DNA from: Halanaeroarchaeum sp. HSR-CO | GTDB taxonomy: Archaea > Halobacteriota > Halobacteria > Halobacteriales > Halobacteriaceae | Length of the DNA: 64,000 nt | Assembly: GCF_024972755.1 (NCBI RefSeq) | Contig: NZ_CP087724.1 | Location: 682,001-746,000 of the forward strand | Direction: 5' to 3' | Part shown: positions 17,957-25,400 of the stretch, in pieces | Numbering within the stretch: position 1 is the first letter of the stretch | Layout: each line of letters starts with the position of its first letter | The notes under the pieces: model-generated | Databases searched by the model: none | What the model saw: only the letters and a program-made list of their open reading frames with translations | What the model was told of the DNA's origin: nothing | Made by a program: the position numbers and the translations under genes

Positions 17957-18538
17957 TCAGTCATCGAGCAGCGCCTCCTCGGCCTCGACGATCCGTTTGA
18001 ACTGTTCCACGTCGCCTCCCCGGTCCGGATGGTGTTCGGCCTTCAACGAGCGCGCTGCACCCCGCACGACAGCCTCGGGCGCGTCGGGGGCGACCTCCAG
18101 AATCTCGTGTGGCTCCGGGGTGGGGGCGACGGCGATAGCCTCCTCGTCTCCAGGTGGAAGCCGAGCAGCCGCGAATTCGTCTTCCCCAGTTTCGACGGGC
18201 CGCTGGTTGCGCATCCGCGTCTCGTGAACCCAGAAGTAGACCGTCCGGAGATTGTCTCGAAGGCGGGTATAGGCGTCACAGGCGACCGCGAACTCCTCGC
18301 CGTCTTTGCGCCACCGGAGGACGAATCCCGGGTCGTCGGGGTTCGCGTTGTGCTGGGGGAGGCCGTTCGATTTGGTGTGCTGGTTTCCGATATCCGCCCG
18401 CCATTCATCGGGATCGAGGCGGTATAGTTCCGTCTCGAGTTCTTCGGTCGTGTTCGCGATCGACGCCCTGAAATGTCGGTTAGGGTTGCGTTCGACGGGT
18501 GGCGTCCGGTCGAACCCGGTCGGCCAATCGAGACTCAC
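17957..18538 (-). CDS. J-domain protein with J-domain at the C-terminus
   Basis: 193 residues. The N-terminal two thirds (WPTGFDRTPPVERNPNRHF, FVLRWRKDGEEFAVACD, YTRLRDNLRTVYFWVHE) form an unassigned domain found, as I remember, in several haloarchaeal element proteins. Residues about 138-193 are a DnaJ J-domain with the HPD tripeptide at about 170 in KAEHHPDRGGD. J-domains stimulate Hsp70 (DnaK). A C-terminal J-domain carried by an integrative element suggests recruitment of host DnaK, perhaps to remodel replication or integration complexes as lambda does with DnaJ/DnaK. Overlaps the PadR-like gene by four bases. Confidence 0.8.
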   Translation of the reverse strand: MSLDWPTGFDRTPPVERNPNRHFRASIANTTEELETELYRLDPDEWRADIGNQHTKSNGLPQHNANPDDPGFVLRWRKDGEEFAVACDAYTRLRDNLRTVYFWVHETRMRNQRPVETGEDEFAAARLPPGDEEAIAVAPTPEPHEILEVAPDAPEAVVRGAARSLKAEHHPDRGGDVEQFKRIVEAEEALLDD

Positions 18539-18861
18539 GCCGATCCCTCCTGGACGGTGGTGCTGCTCCGATCGAGGAACTGACGCCGTGCCTCCAGGAG
18601 CTCTTCGCCCTGTTCGGTGATTTCGTAGTGGTTCGCCCGTTTGTCCTCGGGGTTCTGGCGCTTCTCGAGGAGGCCGAGGCGGACGAGATCGTCGAGGGTC
18701 GGATAGAACCGACCGCTCTGGATGTTCTCGTATCCATTGGCCTCGAGGATCGGGATGATGGCCTGGCCGTTTGGAGCACCGTTTGACGCCTGCGCGTGGC
18801 GGGTAGCCACGAGGACGTCGCGCTGGAAGCCGGTCAGATCGGCCATCGAGAGCCCGGTCAT
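18535..18861 (-). CDS. PadR-like winged-helix regulator
   Basis: 108 residues. Winged helix: DLTGFQRDVLVATRHAQASNG, SGRFYPTLDDLVRLGLLEKR, then ANHYEITEQGEELLEARRQFL, which follows the PadR pattern of helix-turn-helix, wing and a start of a dimerisation helix. Small PadR-like proteins are common regulators in haloarchaeal plasmids and proviruses. It sits between the zinc-finger gene and the J-domain gene with four-base overlaps on both sides, so it probably controls its own operon, including the integrase. Confidence 0.82.
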   Translation of the reverse strand: MTGLSMADLTGFQRDVLVATRHAQASNGAPNGQAIIPILEANGYENIQSGRFYPTLDDLVRLGLLEKRQNPEDKRANHYEITEQGEELLEARRQFLDRSSTTVQEGSA

Positions 18862-19064
18862 TCGTCGTCGCCCCCGTGGTCTGCGAGAAACTGATGCTGT
18901 TTCAGCGAGGACTCTCTGACGAAGGTTTTCTCACAATCTGGGCATTCGAGAAGCCCGCCGTCGGCGATGATCTCGGCGCCGTCCCCGGCCACGATGATAT
19001 CTGATTCGTCCGACTCGTCGGTCGCGTCGCGGGATTCAAGTCCCGCGGATTCGTTTTCGTACAT
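18858..19064 (-). CDS. C2H2-type zinc-finger protein
   Basis: 68 residues from the ATG at 19064; a longer reading to 19643 would run through the A/T-rich control region and the divergent gene and is unlikely. An acidic N-terminus precedes one finger at about residues 41-63: CPDC, then 12 residues, His, 5 residues, His. Such single fingers are frequent in haloarchaeal proviruses and plasmids and bind DNA or protein. First gene of the minus-strand operon that ends with the integrase. Confidence 0.72.
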   Translation of the reverse strand: MYENESAGLESRDATDESDESDIIVAGDGAEIIADGGLLECPDCEKTFVRESSLKQHQFLADHGGDDE

Positions 19065-19334
19065 GGTTTCGCTGCTTACTCCAGCGGAACCGCCGCGGGC
19101 CGGTGTCCCTAGCACCGGCTCGCAACTTCTCCGGAGAACAGCACCCCGAAGAGCGTCGCGTGTGGCGGGTCGTGCCGACCCGCAAGTGGTTCCAATAGCA
19201 GATAATAGCCCATACATAGATAAAACTATTCTAGAGCAATTGTTACAATCAAATACAAAATAAAATAGTATACTAACACCAGAAATAGTATATTTTAAGC
19301 CAGAAATATCATTCACTGGGACTGCAATTTCTAT
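19065..19334. promoter_or_regulatory. Divergent control region, A/T-rich
   Basis: 270 bp between the minus-strand integrase operon and the plus-strand winged-helix gene. Around 19205-19300 the sequence is far richer in A+T than the element and holds two copies of AATAGTATA (about 19264 and 19285), which can serve as TATA boxes or operators. The left part has short G/C-rich inverted repeats (GGGTCGTGCCGACCC near 19167). This is the likely lysogeny-type switch of the element. Confidence 0.5.
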
Positions 19335-19619
19335 ATGAGAAAGCACGCATCCTGGATCACCCAGGCAGATGAGAGAATACTGGAGTTCTTGCGAGAAATG
19401 GGGAACCACCCTCCGAGCGCTATCGCCGAGAACCTCTTCGAGATCAGTCCAGAACTGGATTACAATCCGGTCTACGTTGGTAATCGGTGTCGAAAGCTCG
19501 CGAAGTCTGGACTCCTTGTGAACGTCGGTGGGGGAACCTATTCTATCACCGAGCAGGGTGAGGCGTTCTTGGACGGTGACCTCGACGCTGGTGATCTTCC
19601 CGACCCCTCCGACGAGTGA
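19335..19619 (+). CDS. Winged-helix regulator (phage phiH repressor-like)
   Basis: 94 residues. ITQADERILEFLREMGNHPPSAIAENL, then YNPVYVGNRCRKLAKSGLLVNVGGGTYSITEQGEAFLDGDLD: a helix-turn-helix with a wing, the pattern of small haloarchaeal repressors related to the phiH/phiCh1 type. Two relatives sit at 21562-21882 and 21959-22240. It is divergent from the integrase operon and so well placed to control it. Confidence 0.8.
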   Translation: MRKHASWITQADERILEFLREMGNHPPSAIAENLFEISPELDYNPVYVGNRCRKLAKSGLLVNVGGGTYSITEQGEAFLDGDLDAGDLPDPSDE

Positions 19620-19639
19620 AGGGGAAAATCGCTGTCCAA

Positions 19640-19918
19640 TCACTCGACCACTACTCCCTGGAGGCCGAGGCGGTGGAGCAGATCGGGCAGCCAGACCGGG
19701 AGCGGCACATCATCGAGTTTCCCATCGCTGTTCCAGGATGCGATCAGCTCGATTCCGCCATACTGCTTGACGTCAATCCGCCAGCGACGTGATTCCTCGA
19801 TGTCGATTCGAATGGTATCCCCGAACTGTTTGACGATCCTCACCACGACAGTCCGGTTTTGATCAAGCGCAACGACGCGCTTCTCACCATGTTTGTGGTC
19901 GCGATGTCGAGACGACAT
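19640..19918 (-). CDS. Small hypothetical protein
   Basis: 92 residues. A basic N-terminus (SSRHRDHKHGEKR) precedes a run of short beta-strands (RTVVVRIVKQFGDTIRIDIEES, RRWRIDVKQYGGIELIASW). No cysteines or membrane segments. It could be a small nucleic-acid-binding protein. It follows the Orc1/Cdc6 gene on the same strand after 168 bp that hold the tandem repeats. No family recognised. Confidence 0.55.
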   Translation of the reverse strand: MSSRHRDHKHGEKRVVALDQNRTVVVRIVKQFGDTIRIDIEESRRWRIDVKQYGGIELIASWNSDGKLDDVPLPVWLPDLLHRLGLQGVVVE

Positions 19919-19962
19919 ACGCTGAGGTACCCCGACCGCGGATAAACGATTAGGGAGCCCCC

Positions 19963-20059
19963 GTGTCCGAAAGAAGGCACAAACGGGCTATTTCGGCCGA
20001 TTAGAGACAGTAGGCGGACTCTCGTCGAGTGTCCGATTGTGTCCGAAAGTGTCTGAAAG
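19963..20059. repeat. 10-bp phased direct repeats beside orc1/cdc6 (candidate iterons)
   Basis: GTGTCCGATT, GTGTCCGAAA and GTGTCTGAAA follow one another without a gap at 20029-20058, one helical turn apart, and a fourth copy (GTGTCCGAAAG) lies at 19963-19973. They lie just after the end of the Orc1/Cdc6 gene in a gene-free stretch followed by ATTTTCTAGATCT. They do not match the haloarchaeal ORB sequence that I remember. Confidence 0.55.
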
Positions 20060-20086
20060 GGATTTTCTAGATCTCTTGGCTGTCGA

Positions 20087-21112
20087 TTATCTCTCGTAAA
20101 CGTAGCGAGTCGAGCGCTTGGCCCCTCGCTTTTCGATGAGGTCATAGCGCTCCAAGCTGTCGAGATATCGTCGCCGGGTCCGTTTCGATTTGGGAGCTCG
20201 AACACGCCCCTCGTACAATTCGTGCAGATCCCCCGCACTGAGATTTCTATGCTCGCGAATCAAGTCGAACAGGTGACGCTGGTGGGTGGAGAGATGGGCG
20301 ACCTGGAGGTTTTCCACGTCGTCCCGTGCTTCGGATTCAATTTCTCTGAGTAATCCTGTTGAAAGGCGCTTCCCTCCCTCGCGATCAGCATGTCGAGCAG
20401 CCTGCCGAAGTAGGGCGATGCCCAATCTCGCATCACCTGCAGCAGTCTCGGCGATTTGTGAGAGGAGATCCTCGGGCACGGAACCGGGCTTGAGCCCAGC
20501 ATCCGCCCGATGGGAGAGGATATCGACGAGCTCGTCATGGGTGTATTTCTCGAGACGGACGTGCTCTGCTGACCGTAGCCGACTGGCGACCCGCTGGTCG
20601 ACAGAAGAGAGCAAGTCGTTGTGATCGACTGTGACCATCAGGAGTGTTAGATTCGGCTGCTCATAGAGCGCCTCCAGGAGTGCAGGCTCGGTCACGACGT
20701 CTACCTCGTCGATAATCCAGACGAGTTCATCGTCGGATGCACGCACACGCGACAGATATTCGCCCTGTGGAATTCCCTCCGGACGGAGATCGGCACCGAG
20801 GCCGGTTTCTCGGAGTAGCCGGTACAGAAGGGAGACTGCCGTCGACTCACTCATGGCATTCACGTAGCCAGACCGGACGGCGAGCGTTTGGGCCTCGAGT
20901 CTTTCGACCACGTATCGTGCGAGTGTGGTCTTCCCGGCCCCAGAAGGACCAGTCAGGAGGATGTTTTCTGCACTGTACCCCTGCGACAGTGGTTTTAGGA
21001 CGGCGGTGAGGTGCTGAATCGGGCCTTCTCGGTGGTGCAATTCACGAGGGAGGTACTCCGGGCGGAGTGCGCGTGCGTCAGTAATCATCACTTGGACTAC
21101 TTGCTTCGTCAA
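20087..21112 (-). CDS. Orc1/Cdc6 replication initiator of the element
   Basis: 341 residues, short for haloarchaeal chromosomal Orc1/Cdc6 (about 400 or more) and typical of plasmid types. Walker A GPSGAGKTT (55-63), Walker B WIIDEVD (132-138), then SVDQRVASRLR as sensor/arginine region. A C-terminal winged helix (about 270-341) ends KRTRRRYLDSLERYDLIEKRGAKRSTRYVYER. It should recognise the element's origin and recruit host replication proteins. The start may be eight codons further in (MITDARALRP). Overlaps the preceding gene by 35 bp. It shows that the element can replicate on its own. Confidence 0.92.
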   Translation of the reverse strand: MTKQVVQVMITDARALRPEYLPRELHHREGPIQHLTAVLKPLSQGYSAENILLTGPSGAGKTTLARYVVERLEAQTLAVRSGYVNAMSESTAVSLLYRLLRETGLGADLRPEGIPQGEYLSRVRASDDELVWIIDEVDVVTEPALLEALYEQPNLTLLMVTVDHNDLLSSVDQRVASRLRSAEHVRLEKYTHDELVDILSHRADAGLKPGSVPEDLLSQIAETAAGDARLGIALLRQAARHADREGGKRLSTGLLREIESEARDDVENLQVAHLSTHQRHLFDLIREHRNLSAGDLHELYEGRVRAPKSKRTRRRYLDSLERYDLIEKRGAKRSTRYVYER

Positions 21113-21389
21113 CCTGCCCAGCCATTGTCTCGACGTCTGATTGTAGCTCTTCTATCTCTTCTTCCAGGTCTTTGATGTAGCGCAACTGCTCCAGGAGCAT
21201 CGAAAAAATCGCTCCTTCGATTGGTCGTGGATTCGCTGCGTTCGCAGCGTCAGCGTGTCGACGAGCCATCTTCCAGAGCTCGTCGTAGAGTGGTTGGTTT
21301 CTACGACGCAGGGTGCGGCGGTAGTCTTCCCACTCTCCGTTCTCCATATTGTCAAGGACTGTTCGATACGTGGGATTCGTTCTGCCCAT
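21078..21389 (-). CDS. Coiled-coil partner gene of orc1/cdc6
   Basis: 103 residues. A basic N-terminal half (GRTNPTYRTVLDNMENGEW, RTLRRRNQPLYDELW) is followed by a helix rich in charged residues, RYIKDLEEEIEELQSDVETMAG, which should form a coiled coil. It overlaps the Orc1/Cdc6 start, so the two are translated together. I have seen this gene order in other haloarchaeal mobile elements; the function is not known. It may help the initiator to bind its origin or be a regulator of it. Confidence 0.7.
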   Translation of the reverse strand: MGRTNPTYRTVLDNMENGEWEDYRRTLRRRNQPLYDELWKMARRHADAANAANPRPIEGAIFSMLLEQLRYIKDLEEEIEELQSDVETMAGQVDEASSPSDDY

Positions 21390-21561
21390 GGTGGAAGGAA
21401 TTGGTGGTAGTAATTATACTCGGTAGCGCCCCTTTCGGACCTTCCGGACCCGGAGTATCACCTCGCAGTACAGCGATTATCTGGTTTCCGTACCACTCAG
21501 ACGATCGTGTCACACCCGTAGATTACATATCGACTGATTGCGAACCGATATAATCAGACCA
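21390..21561. promoter_or_regulatory. Divergent promoter region of orc1/cdc6 and a repressor-like gene
   Basis: The minus-strand promoter is near TAATTATACTC (about 21411-21421), some 25-30 bases before the start at 21389. GGTCCGAAAGGGGCGCTACC (minus strand, 21423-21442) closely resembles a site at 11484-11503 in front of the coding-like fragment of the remnant element. Near the right end CCGATATAATCAG lies about 12 bases before the ATG at 21562. Confidence 0.45.
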
Positions 21562-21882
21562 ATGCGACTGAATCTCCCCGTCGATCTCCAGATCCTCCGT
21601 GAGATGGCTGACGGTCGACGCCAGACGGCGAAGAACCTCTCTGCCATTCTCGACCGAGACAACAATTACGTCAACAATCGAGTCGTGCAACTCGAAGGGG
21701 ATGGGCTTCTCGAGCGGGTGGGTCCCGCAGAGAATTCAGGACTCTACGAGATCACAGAAGTTGGACATCGAGCGCTGCGCTACCAGGACAAGTACGAGCA
21801 CGGGATTGGATTCGAGTTCGGACAATTCGTCAAAGGTGAGCTTTCGCTGGAGGAGTTCGAGAGTCGAGTAGGCGACGATTGA
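21562..21882 (+). CDS. Winged-helix regulator, first of a tandem pair
   Basis: 106 residues from the ATG at 21562. LPVDLQILREMADGRRQTAKNLSAILDRDNNYVNNRVVQLEGDGLLERVGPAENSGLYEITEVGHRAL follows the small haloarchaeal repressor pattern (three helices, wing, then a C-terminal dimer helix). About half of the core residues match the next gene, so the two arose by duplication. Divergent from the orc1/cdc6 operon, which it may repress. Confidence 0.8.
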   Translation: MRLNLPVDLQILREMADGRRQTAKNLSAILDRDNNYVNNRVVQLEGDGLLERVGPAENSGLYEITEVGHRALRYQDKYEHGIGFEFGQFVKGELSLEEFESRVGDD

Positions 21883-21958
21883 CCGAATCTGTGCGCTTGA
21901 TTCACCGACCGAAATATTATAGGGTTGGTATACGCCAATAGAAAATAACCGATAACCG

Positions 21959-22240
21959 ATGAAGCTCGTCGCTCCCACAGATTTCGAAATCCTGGAGACC
22001 CTCGAGGAGCGAGGGCGCAACACGGGAAAGAATATCAGCCTCATTCTCGATCGCAATCGCTCTTACATCAATTCTGAGATGGCGAAACTCGCTTCGAATG
22101 GGTTAGTTCGAAGAGTGGGTCCCGCACAAAACAGTGGGCTCTACGAAATCACCGAGCGGGGGGAGGTCGCCCTTGAGTACTGGCGCGAGAACGAAGACAC
22201 CAATGTGGACTTCGAAGCGCTAATTCGCGACAGAATCTAG
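21959..22240 (+). CDS. Winged-helix regulator, second of a tandem pair
   Basis: 93 residues. APTDFEILETLEERGRNTGKNISLILDRNRSYINSEMAKLASNGLVRRVGPAQNSGLYEITERGEVAL aligns along its whole length with the preceding gene, sharing the exact VGPAxNSGLYEIT wing. A TATA-like AATATTATAG (about 21912-21921) lies 40 bases upstream, so it can be expressed on its own. It precedes the surface-glycoprotein gene and may control it. Confidence 0.8.
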   Translation: MKLVAPTDFEILETLEERGRNTGKNISLILDRNRSYINSEMAKLASNGLVRRVGPAQNSGLYEITERGEVALEYWRENEDTNVDFEALIRDRI

Positions 22241-22479
22241 CGTTACGACATTCCATGCTTGAATACCGTCGGTATAGACTGTATTGAGGGCAATTTGAGT
22301 GCCTCCGTCGCCAGATTAGGAAATTAGTAACGCCGGTAGTATCTCCCTAACACTTATATGAATCTACTTAGATAGTTGGACTGCAAGCGGAGTATGCCGA
22401 TGGTATATGGCGAAGGGAGGTTGCAACGGAGAATCCCGGTGGGATACCTCGGAACTCCGCACCGAACCCAAGACAAACT
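22241..22479 (+). promoter_or_regulatory. Promoter and leader of the S-layer-like gene
   Basis: CTTATATGA at 22353-22361 is a good TATA-like box. If transcription starts about 25 bases later, the message carries a leader of roughly 90-100 bases, unlike most genes here. The leader holds CGGTG (22428-22432) and CACCG (22460-22464), which can pair around TACCTCGGAACTCCG. Long leaders are known for haloarchaeal S-layer genes. Confidence 0.45.
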
Positions 22480-25400
22480 ATGACAAGCAAATCAGAACAA
22501 TTGCGCGCCGTCTTCCTGGCAGCGCTGATGGTCGTCTCCGTCTTCGGGATGACCGTAGCGTTTGCAGGGAGTGCGGCGGCGGCAGCACCTAACGCAACGG
22601 GACTGAGTGACACCGTAGTTCAGTCCGACGCAACGGTGACTATCGAAGAAGTTGATGCGTATAATGAAACAGAAACTGGGAATTCACTCCAGATAGTCGT
22701 GGAAAACACGACTGATGGGGATGGGTCTGAAGATATAATTAATATTGATGACTCAACGACAGATGACGACGAGGTGTGGGATGTATCCTTTAACATCAAC
22801 GATGATACCACTCTCGAAAATGGTGACACCGCCGACATCATTATTCGAGAAGTAGATTCGGACAAAGAGACTCTCAACAACAATGACGTCGGTTCAATTG
22901 AAATCGACGATGATGCACCCACAGTTACGCCGAACGCCCCGACCGATGGTGATGTCGTAAACAGTCAAACGCAAGAAATCACTGTCGACATCACTGACGA
23001 TGTAACGGCAAATGACGATCTCTTCATGACGGTTTGGGTCGATAACAATGGGGAAATCAATTCCTATGAAATTGACCCGTCGTCAGACGTGAATAACGGT
23101 ATCCAATACGACGAAGGTAGTGGTGAATTGAAGATCACGCCTGGTACCGGCGAGGTTCCCTTACTAGAAGAAGGTACAGTTGATGTTACTGTAGATGCCG
23201 AAGACGAAGCGGGTAACCTCAACAGCACCAGTTGGTCCTTCGATTTCGACAAGACGGACGTGACAGCTGACTTCGAATTCCAGGGCCAGTCTGTTGATGC
23301 TGATTCCAGCCAGATAACGAATGATGAGAATGCTACGGTTTCAGTCTCGCTCAGTAGTTCTGCGGCTGAAATCGACGACGATTCAGTCGAATTGGACATC
23401 GGCGGAACCACGTACGACAATTCGACGGACGCGTACGATCATACGACAGATACGTTCACCGTTGACCCTGCCAACAACGACAACGTTGATGCCTATGCGG
23501 AAGGCGAATACACGGTGACCGTTAGCGTGGCAGACGACACCGCCGGGAATACTATTGAAGCTGACAACAGCTTCGATTTCGAGGTCGATCGAACACCACA
23601 GAAGGTCAACTCAGTCGAAATACTCGGTGGCGCAAATGGTTCTGCACCAACGGGTGATTACGGGACCTTCAATAATGACGACGCTCGGAAATACACTCAA
23701 ACGGTCAACGTCACATTCAACAACTCTGACGTCGCCCCCTCCACAATAGCCGTTGATGTGGGTCTAGCTGATGCACAGGTTGGCGAGTTTACTGACCTCG
23801 GTGCCGGAGAATATGGTGCAGAGCTCGACCTGAGCGAAGTTAGTGCCGAAGAAGAGGAAGTTGAAGTCAACGTAACCGCAGCCCAGGACAAAGCTGGGAA
23901 TGAGCTGACAAACCCGGATGCGGACGCGAGTAACACCACGTTCGACATCGACACAATCCGGCCGAGTGTTGAACTCGACGATCCGATCCCACCAGAAGAA
24001 GATAAAGACGCGCTCTCGGGTCTCGTGAACTTCACGGCGTTCATCGAGAACACCGAGGACGTCGATACGTACACCGACTTCCAGATCATCGTTGGCGCGG
24101 AAGATGTCGAAACGGCTGAGAGCCCGCTCGACAGCTACCCCTACTTCGAAATTTCCAGTGGGGGCACTGCCTACGATGACGCACGTGATGTCGACACCAC
24201 GCAATTCGCTGATGGCAACCACGTTCTGAACATCCTTGTTGAGGACGAGAACAACAACGAGTATTACGCCAAAGGGGCGTTCACGCTCGACAACGATGAC
24301 TCAATCACCGTCCAGCAGAATTACCTCTCTGCCTTCAACAGAACAGTTGACGCTGATAGAGTCGAAAAGAAGCCCGTAACGGGCGAAATCAACCTCAGTG
24401 AAGATGTCTTCGACGAATATCCCGAAGGTACCACGTTCGAGGTTGATAACGGCACTGTCGAAGAGACAACTGATTACGATCCTGAAGTCCACGGTGATGC
24501 GACGCTGATCGCAGACGACGGGGAGAACATCGTCAGGGTTGAGGTTGAAGCAGTGGACACCGGCCTCAGTGTGACGGCAGAGGACAACCCGAGCGAGATC
24601 GTCGTCGAATCCAACGAAAAGCTCGACTCACTCAGTCTCACAGTCGAGACTGACGATAAACACTGGGATGGTTATTCGAATACCGTCGAGGATCTGTCCC
24701 CAGAGAAGACCGATGACGGTTACGAATACACCTACAAGGTAGATGAACTGCCTCGTGACGGTGACTACAAAGCCACCGCTACGGCTTCACTCGGGGATAT
24801 CGAAGCCACGGCCGATGCTACCTTCGACGTCGATGAAGAGAGTGATCCCTCGGTCGACTACGCGGCCGTGATTCCCACAAGCGCTGAAAACGACGTCAAC
24901 TCGATGACCGTCCGAGTGATGTTCGATGAGCCTCTAGATGAGAAGCCGGCGGGGATTTCCGTTGAAGGCACTGACGCCAAGGTCATTGGGATCACTTCCC
25001 CCGGAGATGTGGAAGGGATATACGACATCCAATTCGACAAAGAATTCCAGACAGCAGACACGCCAGAGATAACATTCGCTGAAGACCAAGTTGAGGGATT
25101 CAACGGCAACCTGAACGAAGATGATACTAGTGTAGGTATCTTCACCCTCTCCCTCGGTCTTGAGCCCGGAACTACTGTCTTGTCTGTTCCGGCTGTGACA
25201 GGGAGCGTTGACCTTGACATGGCGTACGAAGAAGGTCGTATGAGCGGTGTCGAGGACGTCTGGGAGTACGACGCTGAAAACGAAGAGTGGAATGGCTGGT
25301 CGCCTGACGCCGACGACAACGATCTGGAGAGCCTCAAAGGTGGCGAGGGATACGTCGTCAAGGTCAGTGAAGATGGTGGCTACGTTGATCTGAACGCGGA

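Noticed and set aside
18858-19643. 261-codon reading of the zinc-finger gene
   Set aside because: It would cover the divergent A/T-rich control region and overlap the plus-strand winged-helix gene; the ATG at 19064 gives a normal acidic zinc-finger protein.
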